Assembly (NCBI GenBank): GCA_963678675.1
Contig: OY783199.1
Coordinates: forward strand, 19,406,909-19,470,908
Source of the DNA: Xiphydria camelus
Taxonomy: Eukaryota > Arthropoda > Insecta > Hymenoptera > Xiphydriidae
Reading direction: 5' to 3'
Length of the DNA: 64,000 bases
In this document: piece after piece, positions 47,055 to 58,437 of the stretch
Layout of the letters: each line of letters opens with the position of its first letter
How positions within the stretch are numbered: position 1 is the stretch's first letter
Program-made: the position numbers and the translations under genes
The notes under the pieces: generated by a model
Seen by the model: the letters and a program-made list of their open reading frames with translations, nothing else
Told to the model about the DNA's origin: nothing
Databases searched by the model: none

Positions 47055-48050
47055 GAACTGACAGAGGGCCCTTAAAACCATCTTTCTCAGATACGGATAA
47101 TGCGTTCATCGAGGGTTTCAGCGCGACGAGAATATCTCAAGGAATGACCAAGGATCGCCCGTTCTCCGCTTTCGCGTAATCAACATCGCGCTTCTTCGAC
47201 CCGATAGTCACCTGAACTGATATTTTGGCGAGGCGTGTACAGCGTGATCGTAAATTGTAAAATCTATCAAGACCAACGCGGTCGACATAACTCAGGGTAG
47301 CTATCCTGCTCGTATGAAGCATGGCGGCCAGAGTCGGCATAAATACCCGGTTGCTGCAGAACTGTGCCGAGCAGTGCTTGCTGCCCAGACCGCTGTGGCG
47401 TGGCAACATCATCTATCTCGAATAATTTATTATCGCACGCGAAGAGGAGGAGGAGGGGAAGGGGAAATCTCGACAAGAACGCTTCGGAGGCGACGAAGTT
47501 GCCGAAGCGAACTTCTCTTCGCGCTGTTGGTGATGCGCGACGAACTGGAAGGATGGAACGGACAAACTTACCAACTTACGTATGCACTCGAGTCTTCCAG
47601 GTGGGAGAGGAGCATCGAAAACGATTCCTCGAACGGCATTTCTTATCCAGCATCTCCTTTTCGATCTCCACGCAATCACTTTCATTTGAGCAGCAACAAA
47701 AGGTATCATCTGGACAAAAAGAAATTATCAGCTGATCAATTCCTATTGGATACATTCGCCGGACAAGCCTGGCAAATTTTATGCACCTCGCGTGGGACAG
47801 CGCTGAACCACAGCGAAGTGCCGTGAGAAAGTTCATCTCGCGAGTTGCGCTGGTTGATATTTCTCGCATTAAAACTTTGTTAATTTCGTTCGGGGCCGAA
47901 GCGCAGCTCCGGTTTAAGCGCAATCACTCTCGTCCGAGCGACTCTCGGGATATTAAATCAGGATGAACTGACAACGAAAGGCGGCGAATAAGTTTCAGAA
48001 TGATTTGACGCGCGTGAGAGACGAGGTCCGAGATCGATTGGAGAACGATT
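47055..48050. other. CpG-rich segment with an open frame
   Basis: The frame 47314-47826 (170 codons) is the longest ATG-started one in the segment but overlaps frames of similar length on the other strand and has no domain. See also the short frame at 47321. Confidence 0.35.
47321..47425 (+). CDS. Doubtful 34-codon frame resembling a mitochondrial presequence
   Basis: ATGGCGGCC in AAGCATGG context opens MAARVGINTRLLQNC and ends after 34 codons at TAA. The N-terminus has arginines, no acidic residue in its first 16 positions and alternating hydrophobic residues, as mitochondrial targeting peptides do. An upstream out-of-phase ATG at 47314 and the absence of a clear splice donor argue against it. 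If real, it would be a first exon. No family recognised. Confidence 0.15.
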   Translation: MAARVGINTRLLQNCAEQCLLPRPLWRGNIIYLE

Positions 48051-51017
48051 GTCGCTTTGGTTTCTATTTTTGAAAGTCGCACGGGGAGGGAGAGAGTCGG
48101 GAGACCGGTTGCGCCATCTCTCGAAGGGTAGGTGAACCCTCGGGTCGACCCGAGGGGTTGGTTCGCGGATGGGAATGTTTGTATTTAAAAATACCGCGAG
48201 ATGGCGCCAGCGTCACGCTTTGGGCAGCATTTTTGCAACCCCTATTTTCATCCGTTCGCCACGGTACGCTCTGGCCAAGGTAAACATTTTCAAAAACGGT
48301 GATTCCGATATATTGTATCGCTCGATGAAGAAAAAATTGGAATTTTAGGTCCATTCTATGAAAAGAAGAATTACGAATGCGATATGCCATACAATGCGTT
48401 AGATATTACGCAGCTTTTATCATATCCACGAATAGAATGATAAAAAATAAAACGAAACTCTCAGATGTAAATTTACGTTTACAGTAGCTGTAAATTTAAG
48501 CGTCTCGGTACTTGTGGCGATCAAAGTTAATCTGGCTACATATAGAATTTCCTATAAAATATTTTGTTATAAAATTAAAGTTCATTAGCCTCGTGTTTAA
48601 CGATAATAGACGTACAAGACTCCATTTTACAGCAGTTGTAAACAATCCATGCCTCACCACACAATTTTGAAGACTAATTAAAACTTTTTCGCTTTCAAAT
48701 TTTATCGGAAAATGTATAAAAAGATTTACAGAAATACATTGCCTGTGCACATATGCAGGATAACGAAGGAGCTGAGCGAATACAAATTTTCAACCCCTAC
48801 CGATGCCTTTCGATCCGACTCGAAGAACGTGGAGAACGGCAAAATACGCGGACTTCTCGTTGGCGGGTAGATTTTCAAAAAATCAAGGGGTGCGCGCGCT
48901 TCGCCTTCATTGATCGGCGATTGTGGCCGGTAACTACCCTCTCCGCTGCGCCGCGGACACTACTCGCCGACTGGGCAGCCGAAGAGGGAGTCATTCCCTC
49001 CTAACTTTCAGGGCGGAGCCCGGTCACTTTACGTGGTTCAAAAAAAAATTAGGAAAAAACGGAAATAAAAAAAAAGTAAGAAAGAAATAGTAAAAATTAG
49101 AGATCTATGTAGGGTGCATTTGATATGCCGTCGAATCGACTTGATATGAGCCTCGATACGTAAATTAGATGAAGATGTAGAGAAAAAAAATGTATATAAA
49201 CTTCGATTCGAGGAAAAAAAAAATGATTTCGCGCAAATCGAAATCTCGTTATTTCGAGACGGGCTAATTTTTGGACGCATCAGATAATTTTCCAAAATAT
49301 CATCTATGATTAAGCACGAATCGGTAATAAAAACAAAATGACCAAAGAACGACGTAGTCACTGTAAAAAAAATAAACATAAGTAAATACGTTTCTCCCAG
49401 CGACGCCAACCCTCGCCGAGCGGACACAGCCTACTCGTTCGACACCTCTTACGCGCGCTCGTTACATTTCAGGAGGATTTCGAAAATGACCCCTGCCCGG
49501 GCCGGTTCACCGCAGCATTTTTCAGTCTAGGGTACCAACCCCTGCTTCTGGGATCCGCGGAGAGAGCGAGTTAACCTAACCTCAACATTCCAGCATCAAT
49601 TCTGGAGCCCCTCTAGTGTCCCACCCACCCGGCGCAATTAGGAACTACCCCTTCTATCCTATTCTGGCTCTATCCTCGCTTCCCTTCGACCTCCCACCCC
49701 CGCGGGCCGAGACCACGTGATCCGACAACTACACTCTTGTTTTTAGGGGGCGGGTGAAAGGGGACCGGGGAGGAATACCACGTCCGCGTCGCTATGGCTA
49801 CCATGGGGGTGGTTATACTTGAAGGGTTAGCGGTACAGTCCTCGCAAAATCGTGAAAACTACCCTCGTTCGCCTCGGCCGCGCCGGGGAAAAAGTCACGC
49901 GCGCGAAAAGAAGACTTTTGGGGCGGCTTTTACAGAAGTTTTCCCTTTCGCGGACTTCGCGGCGTGTTTACATCGGTTGAGCGTCTAAGACAATTAATGG
50001 AGGAAATTGGCCTTTTTTTTTTAATTCGCTCCTTAATTTCGCCCGATCTGTAGGCAAATGGCGGGCGCTTTATTTTTTCCGGTGCGATGTGAGACTTTCT
50101 TGATTTTAATTAAGGGATGTGGATGCGCTCGAGGTGTCAAAAAACTGACGTAGAACCTCCGTTTTATTTTTTGCGATACATGAATGCGGTACCAATCGAT
50201 CCAAGATCGAATCTCGATCCGCGCGCGTGTCCCATAAGTTCTCTCTCGACCGTAGATATTCCACGGACGTCCCGAATCGCTGTGGCGCAGTTGCTGCGTA
50301 ATCGTAATGTTTATTTGCCAAGGCGAACGAATAAAAACAAACGACACCGTCGTACGGGGACTCGTGTCCAACCGAGTAAAAAAGTATCGCCGAGACCATT
50401 GCACGCGCCGGAATCGGCAAAGCATCCCCCGGCGGTTGAACGAAGCGCGGGAAAAGAACGATGTACTCGCCGTGGAGCGCGCTTCGTGAATTAACCGCGT
50501 GGACTTCCCTTCTTCCGTTCCCTCCGGTATCGTTCGGCGTGAAATCGAAGGGAGCCCCGGGGCGTTTGGTAGATTATTTCGATTGGTTAATTAATGTGCC
50601 GAAACAATTGCCCATTTATCTTCGATTAAAAAGGCTCTCGCGAGTAGATTATCGTCTGCACTGATGCAATAAAGGGGAAAACTTTGTGAGTTTATTTGTT
50701 TACCGGGGGTAATCTCTGGAATTACTGATCCGATAAAAAGAATCTGTCACTGGTAAGGAGCTTGAACTTTCTGAATGAATATATGTAGGTTATACTCGTA
50801 TTTCATGAGAGCTTGGCAAAAGGAAGCTGACGAGTAATGATTTTAGTGACGTAGGTCATCGATAAAACGGACGAGTTTCTCGAAAACGCTGTCTTTACGG
50901 TAAAATATATTAAAATATTGATGTACCGGCAAATTGTAGAACACAAATAGATTTATAATCAAATCCATGATAGCATATATTTAGCATCCATGCCAACGAA
51001 ATCGCGGGTGGTTGCTA
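48051..51017. other. Long spacer with GC-rich 49.4-50.7 kb
   Basis: 48060-48260 and 48760-49000 are CpG-rich; 49020-49400 is purine-rich and AT-rich; 49400-50680 is CpG-rich with frames up to 130 codons in several phases. None has a recognised motif. No transposon ends found. Confidence 0.4.
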
Positions 51018-51293
51018 CACTGAGAGAAATAATTGCTTATGCCAAAAAAATGTTTTTTTTTTCATTCATCAAAAACATTATATATAATTTCAGGACAAGC
51101 CATTGTCTTCTTCGCGTAAGAAAATATTTGAGTGGCTCGAGTAATTCTTTTCTTACATAGAAAGAATTTCTTGTTTTCATGGCGATATTCTTGAATCAAG
51201 AATATATACACAACATATTATTCTTAACGATTTGTAGGATCATATTTTCTTGACTCAAAAAATATTTTGTCCTAGCAATTATTTCTCTCAGTG
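51018..51293. mobile_element. MITE O
   Basis: CACTGAGAGAAATAATTGCT and, inverted, CACTGAGAGAAATAATTGCT: a perfect 20-base terminal repeat with TA on both sides. The interior is AT-rich and mirrors AAAATAT/ATATTTT. 276 bp. This is the best-preserved terminal repeat in the window. Confidence 0.92.
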
Positions 51294-52087
51294 TAGTCCA
51301 TTATAAAAATACCATTCAACGCATCGACATTCTTGCAGATCGAAATGTAACCCCGAATAAAAAATATTCCATCGACTCTGGTCAAAAGTTCGTGCAGCTC
51401 ATAGGTTAATCGCCACTGAGGCAAGCGGAGCTCTGATAATTCATAATTTCTATTAATTTACATACATGATCTCAATCGCGCTCTTCCCCCGCGATCCACT
51501 AATGTACCACTTCCTTTCCATTCGGACAAATTTCCTCCCACCTCGTGAAAGCTCTCCGCGACCGAATGGTCCCCCGGATGTCCATCGGAGTGGGACGCGC
51601 CCCGGGCGTGGATTATCCTCGCGAATTCTTTTTTTCCTCCCGCACCCATGAAATCCCCGTGCACTCCGCGGTACTCTAAGCTCGTTAGAATTACACGACA
51701 CCGCTAAAGGCGAGAGCGGGAGATGCGGAGTTGTCAACACTCGACAGACCGAATTCGCTAATGTGCTGAACCTAGTCGGTCGCCTGAAGCACAAGCCGCA
51801 ATCTAATCACGGCTCGCCGCATTCGCGTTCCCCATTTTGCTCCAGGCGTAACACCGCGTGCCCGCGGTTATTCCACGATGATCTTCGTTGTCTCGGAAGC
51901 CTTTGTAGTCGAGAATAGCGAGGCACCTTTTTGCTTCTTCCGGAATTTCGAGCCGGTTGGTTTAGATTTGAGTATCGAGGGAGGTTACTTGGATTTGGAG
52001 GGAAGGCGAGACTTGGGATCGCGCGAAAACAGGACTCGAAATACATACAAAGGATTGCAGAGACGAACCGCGTTTTCGAGATCCTTA
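51294..52087. other. Spacer, CpG-rich 51460-52060
   Basis: Open frames on both strands; one (51931-52374) runs through MITE P and is therefore not a plausible gene. Confidence 0.4.
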
Positions 52088-52244
52088 CACTCAAAAAAAT
52101 TTGGCCACAACTAGAAAATTATAGTAATTGCAGTGATAATTTTCTTCGCAATAGCAAGAATTCTTGCTACGCTAGCAATATTTTTCTAGTTGTGTCTGAG
52201 GCAGCCAGAAATATAGCTGGATTAGCTAAATTTTTTGTTCAGTG
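52088..52244. mobile_element. MITE P
   Basis: CACTCAAAAAAATTTGGCC to GCTAAATTTTTTGTTCAGTG with TA on both sides. The interior has AACTAGAAAATTATAG with an inverted counterpart. 157 bp. Confidence 0.8.
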
Positions 52245-52293
52245 TAGCAGGCAGAAAAAAATTCAATATAATATATTTTATCCTGGGGTACAG

Positions 52294-52442
52294 ATATGTG
52301 GTTTTGGTTATCATGAATTATATGATTTCTATATTAAAAATATAAGGACTATATATATACAGATTTTTGAATAATTGTATAATTAGTCTATATATGGTTG
52401 ATATAGAAATTATATATAATCCACATATGACCAAAACCACAT
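52294..52442. mobile_element. Palindromic element of about 149 bp
   Basis: ATATGTGGTTTTGGTTAT on the left pairs with ATGACCAAAACCACAT on the right; inside, GAATTATATGATTTCTATAT pairs with ATATAGAAATTATATAT. Outer ends are not sharp. Confidence 0.7.
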
Positions 52443-53485
52443 CAACCAGTTCGTGTGTTGCAGTATATTCCCGTAAACATCCGACACATATTAACGGGAG
52501 ATTGGTAAATTTTATCGTATAAACGGATGTTTGTTCTATTACAAACTCTAAAAAGTATGCTATGGTTTATTAAAAACTTCAATATTTCACCTCGAGAAGA
52601 ACAATTACCGGGATAACTAAAAATGTATGAGTTTTCCCATTATTTTTTACTAATCCCTTTTCTCCGTGTTTATTTTGAATGCGAAACGAGCATTCGAATA
52701 AAAAAAAAGACAAAATTTCGTCTCCTACGACACGCGGGAAAAGCGAAGGACTTTCGAACGCGAAGAGAGGAAAGACGCACCCTGCGCGCTTTCGCCCCGG
52801 TAGGAGAACCCTCATCTAGATGGTCATCTGGTCGGATCGTGGCGATATCTGCCCCGCGATCAACCACCCCTATAGCTAGTAGGTGAAGGCGGAGTCTACC
52901 CCCCCGCAGTAACATAGCATTAGGTAAGCTTTTCGTTTTATTGATTTTTCGAAAAAGCGCGTGCGCGCCGGAGCTGCCCTACCACGCACACTATCGCCTA
53001 CGAGCCGCCGCCGCCGTCGCGAAACGCTATCCCCTACTTTCACCCCCCTCCAATCCTCCGTACGCTCGTCCGACCGTCATTGCACCCCCGGTTTTTGAAT
53101 TTTGTCCCTCCGATCCGAGGTCATTTCGGGGAACCTGCCAGGCGCTCGTCATCGATACTCCTGTTAAATGGCGAAGAAAAATTCGAGCAAAAGTCGCCAC
53201 GGAAGTCAAAAGTCGATGAATGAAATTTAGCTCGGAATTTTAAGAAAATTCGAAGCGAGAGAAAAGTTTGGCTGCGAGAAATTTAAAGATAAGCATGGTC
53301 TACACTGTTGCTTCTTTTGATCTTTTGCATTTGTGTATCACGTAATTACCTTCTGCATCGAAATGTATGCCTCTTCATGAGATTAATTTTTAACTTTCTC
53401 AAATAAATGTTCAGACGTCTTCAAAACTCATTCCATTTTATTACCTATGAATTTTTTGCGAAAAGTGTAATTGCATACCTAAAAA
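52443..53485. other. Spacer
   Basis: 52730-53180 is CpG-rich. No recognised gene. Confidence 0.4.
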
Positions 53486-55060
53486 TTGCCGCATAAATCC
53501 AATTCCTCCCCCATTCCGCTCTCCCCATTTCCGATTCCTTCTCACATCTTCGACCAGCGTTCGAACGCCGCAAAAGTCGTCCGGCAAAGAAAGGTGAACC
53601 ACCTTCGCGCGTACGGGGATGCAAAACCGGACGTCTCTCGTGCGCACAGCGAGGCGGTAGCGACGCCGCGAAACGTCGAAATTGAAGGTTTAGCCGACAA
53701 CGAACATTCGTTATCATTCCACCCCCGCCCTCGTCTCATTTCGTCATCGCACACGTTCCGGCCCCCGCGTTCCGTGCCCGGTTCGAGAGGTAGAGGGCGA
53801 ACGAGCGAGAGAGACGCGGCGAGAGGAGATGCGGAGAGGGAGATAAAGAGGGAGCGAGGCAGAGACCGAGCCGCGTGCGGCGATTGGCTCGCGGCGCCGT
53901 GCCGTGTTTTCGAAATCATCGCCTCGCGGACGCGCGTGCATGTACCGCCCGCACCGACGCACACCCCCGCACCGCGACGTCCGCCGTCGTCATCAATCAT
54001 TGAACGCCAGAGGCAGAGCGCGCCGGCCCGACATTTTCCGCAAAAACACCAACGCACACGCACCGCGCGCGCGGCTCTCCTTCGCACCTCGTCGACGAGG
54101 GAGAGAGAGAGAGAGAGAGAAAGGGAGAGAGAGAGAGAGGCCGGGTCGCGACCGCAGCCCAAAAGCGTCTTTCGGAGAGCGGCCGAACGAGGACGACGCG
54201 CGCGGGAAGGAGAAGGAGATAGAGAGGGATCAGACGCGACGAAGACGCCGCAGCACTGAACACCGCGACGCGAGCGACTCGCCGCGCCGGAGCGGAGCGG
54301 CATCGCTGATGCACCGAGCGAACGAACCGCGCTGCGTAAAAACGCGGAACTGAATCCTCGGACAGCCGTACGGATGCGGACGGAGGGGCACACACAGCAG
54401 GGAGGCAACGTATGATTGGCAACAATCGGCACTCTGATCGAACGTTTATTTCAGAACACATATGCCTCCGTTCCCCTCGCACTCGCTCTCTTTCGGTCGC
54501 GGCCATCTCTCGCCCTCTCCGTCTCTATCCGGCCCGACTCTCTCGTCTCCCTCGCGCGAGAGCGCGGGGCTGTGCTTCTCTCTCTCTCTCCTTTCCTCCG
54601 TCGCGACGCGGACGGTCCCGCTCTCGCTCTGTTCTGTGGCTCCCTCCCCGTTTCCATCCCCCCTTGGCCACCCACCCTATCCCTCTCTGTCGAATACGCG
54701 GCGCAATGTTTATATTGCGCGCGCGATAGGTACCCCACAGGTACCGGCGCACAGTGGAATGTGTGCGGGCTCGCGCGGGAGGATGTAGGTGCATCGTTAT
54801 AGATATCGGTACGGGACGTACCTACCGCGCGCACCCTCCCCCCGTTCGCACACGGCGCGCGGTGCGCGTGTACCTCGTATGTAGGTTGTCGGGGGGCGGA
54901 AAAAAAATCGTGCCCGCGTATCCACGTGTAGGGGAGGGAGTCGGGTAGCTCCGACCGCCCGCCCGAATGTCAATCTCCCGTTAAACGGCGGGAATGTGCA
55001 CGGCTCGGATGTACGTATCACAGGTTGATTCGAATTGATTCGCTGAGGCGCGAAGGATGC
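53486..55060. promoter_or_regulatory. Large GC/GA-rich island, candidate promoter region
   Basis: This is the strongest composition change in the window: about 1.5 kb of CpG-dense sequence with GA tracts at 54100-54139, CT-rich sequence at 54460-54600, and two GGTACC sites about ten bases apart at 54729-54743. Frames of 257 and 296 codons on opposite strands overlap each other and are made of Arg/Glu or Ser/Leu repeats, so they follow from the GA/CT composition. The island would suit a promoter with a 5' UTR exon of a gene outside the window (inference). No TATA or initiator element stands out. Confidence 0.35.
54100..54139 (+). repeat. (GA)n microsatellite
   Basis: Two GA runs separated by AAAGG. 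Confidence 0.85.
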
Positions 55061-55340
55061 GCCGCGATTTAAGAATGTTCGGAGGGGTATACGTGTTTCG
55101 GGGATCTTTTTTTTTGTGGAGTAGTCACTTTTCTTCCTTGCTTAATTATGCCTATTTTTTAATTGGTAAGCTCTTACAATCTACACTTGATTCGAATAAC
55201 GTATATTTGATTTAATGACAATATGTGAGATTTAAATAAATATCTTCTTGGTATTATATTCATCTCGAAATTATTTTTTCCAGTGTACGAGTCTTTAAAA
55301 ATGGAAGTTAATTCGGGGTATGAATAATCTTGTAATATAT
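55061..55340. other. AT-rich spacer, possible worn MITE
   Basis: A TTATTTTTTCCAGTGTA string at 55272-55288 looks like a MITE right end. The matching left end is not evident, so no element is called. Confidence 0.4.
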
Positions 55341-55600
55341 ACACTCGGAAAAATAACGGTCAATTTAACCAAAATCCTGGAGACTATGACCAAACCATTT
55401 GGCGAAATATGTATTCTCCATTTATTTGTTTAAATTGACCAATTTTTGGTCAAAATAACTAAACGTTTGGTTGGAATAACTAAACATTTGGTTAGAATAA
55501 CTAGATACTTGGTTTAACTGGCCAGTATTTTGATTAGAATAACTAAACGTATTTAACTAGATGCGTCTTGTCATTTTAACCTAATTTTTTTTTTCAGTGT
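55341..55600 (+). mobile_element. MITE family A, copy A10
   Basis: ACACTCGGAAAAATAACGG, TCAATTTAACCAAAATCC, CCAAACCATTTGGCGAA, four AATAACTA motifs, end TTTTTTTTTCAGTG before TA. Close to a full-length copy (260 bp). Confidence 0.92.
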
Positions 55601-55940
55601 ATGATCGAGCCAATTCTACAGAGAGGAACTAAGTCTGTAGTCCCGGCTTAGATCCGTGTATTTCTAGCAAAGTTTAATTTGGAGTAACTTTAATCTATAT
55701 CTATAGCATAGCCCCTACAGGTTTAGTAAAGGATCGAAGTAGAGATCCGAATAGATTGTAATTATTAATAAGGCAATCGAGACTGCTTGACCTCTTAAAA
55801 CGATCGTTCCTTCGTTTTATGCTTCTCAGCCGTCCTCGCAGTAATCGGTCTGCGTGAAGAGAGGATTAGCACTCCAAAATTGGAGGTTCGTAACAGTGGT
55901 TTTGTTTGACGTAAAGTTTTAACTAATTTTTATTTCCCTG
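55601..55940. other. Spacer
   Basis: No recognised gene or repeat. Confidence 0.35.
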
Positions 55941-56164
55941 CGCTAAGAAAAAAAATGTAGTAGATTTAACTAAATCGGCGATTACGGGTGGGGAAATGCA
56001 GATCAAGTTACTTGGACTAATAATTGACTCGAATGGGCTACAGCCTCTTTCCTTCAAATAGCTGTTAATCGCTATAACCAAATTTATGAGTCGAAGCAAG
56101 TAATTATGCATTTCCCCACCTGTAAACGACGACTTAATTGAATATATCATTTTTTTTCTTAGTG
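55941..56164 (+). mobile_element. MITE family C, copy C3
   Basis: GCTAAGAAAAAAAATGTAGT to TTTTTTTCTTAGTG, then TA. Interior GATTTAACTAAATCGGCG, GGTGGGGAAATGCAGATCAA, AATAATTGACTCGAAT and TCGCTATAACCAAATTTAT match C1 (inverted) and C4. Confidence 0.88.
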
Positions 56165-56166
56165 TA

Positions 56167-56664
56167 CTCTGAAAAAATTAATTTTGTCTTAGCGACAACA
56201 TCAAAATCAGTTATTAAAGCAGCATTTTTTGTTCCGGTAACAAAAATAGTTTGCCGTTAGGATACAAATGTTTGATAAGTTTTATTGGTTACAATGAAAA
56301 TCATAGCTTTTCTTTTTTTTTTCGCTACCATAACAAATCGATTTGTTAAGATAACAAATCGATCTGTTATCGCTATTTGTTAGGATAACAAATCGATCTG
56401 TTATCGCTATTTTAACTTAAATATTTGTTACAGTAACTTAAATGCTAAGAAGTTAACACTGTTAAGAAATTAGTTTTAGCTTCATAGCTTTTCTTTTTTT
56501 TTCGCTACCATAACAAATCGATTTGTTAGGATAACAAATCGACCTGTTATCGCTATTTGCTAGGATAACAAATCGATCTGTTATCGCTATTTTAACTTAA
56601 ATATTTGTTACAGTAACTTAAATGCTAAGAAGTTAACACTGTTAAGAAATTATTCTTTTCCGTG
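56167..56664. mobile_element. MITE Q with a 180-bp tandem duplication
   Basis: CTCTGAAAAAATTAATTTTG to TTATTCTTTTCCGTG with TA on both sides; the left TA is shared with C3. The segment 56302-56480 is repeated at 56482-56660 with only a handful of differences. 498 bp in all; without the duplication it would be about 318 bp. Confidence 0.85.
56302..56660 (+). repeat. Two 180-bp tandem units with palindromic 18-mers
   Basis: Each unit contains TAACAAATCGATTTGTTA, a perfect 18-base palindrome, and two further near-palindromic copies (TAACAAATCGATCTGTTA) within GGATAACAAATCGATCTG repeats, so six sites lie in 360 bp. The differences I see are single bases, so the duplication is recent. Confidence 0.9.
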
Positions 56665-57834
56665 TATGAGAACCAATCGATGATTTACCAGACTAACGTG
56701 AAAATCTGACGATCTGGATAGGTAATGCTGAAGCTAACAGCCAGTGGATACGGCCCGTCATACGTTAGCCGCCTTACCGAGAAAAGTACGCGGTGGTGGA
56801 AATATAACGCATGATACGATGTAACAGTACGTATCGAAAAATGATCCGAAATTCCAAAGACCACGCGACAAAATATATCGGCGCATTCAAAGGGTTTAAT
56901 CCTACTTACAAATCGTGATCGATATCTCGATAAACTCGCTGATTACTCACTCATTACCGTCGAAAATAGGACACGCTATTCGGCCGATACCATTGCCCTG
57001 GAACGCGACCGTGCGATCGATCCGCAGGCTGTGTCGGTTCGAATCGCGGTCATTCGATCCGCCGTCCCTTCGATCGTCGTCCGTGCATTGCGTACACTCG
57101 CGCGTCGAGCTTTTTCATTGAGCTTTCGAACTGATGCGACGAGAAAGCGTTAACGACGTACAGTACATCTGCTGAGTGTCTCGACGTACTTAGTGTGACC
57201 TCAGAATTTTTCCTTTGCAGGGTAATTTTTTCTCCCGATAATGGCGCCACCCGTGGCAGATGACCGCACTAGCTGGTAACGCAGCCGCGCGGGAGTCGGT
57301 AATGCAGATTCCTCGCGCTTCAGAGACTCGAGGCTTCGTCGGTAACGACGAGGGGCGGAAAGGCGTGAAGGGGGAATCACCGCGACACCTCGGAGAGGCG
57401 ATCAGGGTTCAGGATGGAAATGTGACTTATTGCGCACTTCGATCGATCGAAATTTAAACGTCTCGTTGCTCATACGAAGGGTATTCTATAGAGATTTGTT
57501 TTTTGATCGTAATCCCTGCAAGTCGCGGTCAAAACGATGCGAAATAGACTCCGGAACGGGTGGATACATCGAGTAGATGAGAGTACCAGCACGGTACGAT
57601 TGCTGATTCGAATGAAAAATGGTAAAAGAGAAGATCTCGTAATACAGAAAGGAAGTGTATCAACTGGAGGAAATGGAGTTTCCGTTCCGCTCGGTCTCGT
57701 AGCTGGCTATTTCTACCATGTTTTTTTTAGCAGCGCATCGGGTGCACGGTACTCTTCGTACCGTGGTGTAAGTACTACGATGATCGGTTTCGCGATCGTT
57801 CGCATCCCTTTAATCGCGATTATTTCATTATACA
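56665..57834. other. Spacer, CpG-rich 56900-57450
   Basis: A GGTTCGAATC string near 57030 resembles a tRNA T-loop but no tRNA folds around it. Frames of 65-105 codons lack domains. Confidence 0.4.
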
Positions 57835-58437
57835 CACTGAAAAAAATAGCTTAGTTAAAATGACAAAACGCATCTGGTTAAACGAGTTTAGTTACTCTAA
57901 CCAAAATACTAGTAAGTTTTACTGAATATGTAGTTATTCTAACTTTATGTCTAGTTAGAATAACTACATGTCTAGTTATTCTAACCAGAAATTGGTCAGT
58001 TTTAACCAAACAGATGGAGAATCCATAATTCGGTCTTTAAATATAAACATAATATTCATATTTTTAAATGAAACTTGTAATCTGCATACATATTCAATAT
58101 CACGCGAAAAAGAAAATATCCGAGAACATAATTATTCTCTGACTTCTCTCTACAACATCGTGACGTCATCGAAACGCCAGAGAGACGCACTTACGCTAAA
58201 TTGCGAGTGCGAGAGAGATACTCACAGCACACGATGACGTAGCCGCATTTCAAAATTTCGTTTTCCAGCTTAAATAAGGCCGAAAATTAAAAATGAAAAA
58301 GCACGGGGTTCATAATTTTGCCCACATTTTTCGAATTTGCAATAAAAAAATTGCTTAAAAATCGAATTCACCAAACGATTCGATTATATGGTCTCCAGGA
58401 TTTTTATTAAATCGACCAGGTTACTTTTCTCTGTGTA
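57835..58437 (-). mobile_element. MITE family A, copy A11, split by an insert
   Basis: CACTGAAAAAAATAGCTTAG, reverse family order down to CAAACAGATGGAGAATCCAT at 58026, then again family sequence from TTCACCAAACGATTCG at 58367 to ACTTTTCTCTGTG. The left 190 and right 70 bases make one element. Confidence 0.88.
58028..58365. mobile_element. 338-bp insert in A11, unclassified
   Basis: It interrupts A11 between two parts that are contiguous in other copies. It has no clear terminal inverted repeat. It contains ACATCGTGACGTCATCG and, about 75 bases on, ACACGATGACGTAG. The end has AAAATTAAAAATGAAAAAG. Class unknown; a SINE is one possibility. Confidence 0.5.

Noticed and set aside
47314..47826. 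170-codon open frame
   Set aside because: No recognisable motif; several frames of similar length overlap it on both strands in a CpG-rich block.
51931..52374. 147-codon open frame
   Set aside because: It passes through MITE P and the following palindrome, so it is not a conserved gene.
53542..54432. 296-codon minus-strand and 257-codon plus-strand open frames
   Set aside because: They overlap on opposite strands, are dominated by GA/CT repeats giving Arg-Glu or Ser-Leu runs, and have no domain. Composition explains their length.
57020..57060. GGTTCGAATC as a tRNA T-loop
   Set aside because: The flanking bases do not pair as a T-stem and no anticodon or acceptor arm can be placed.
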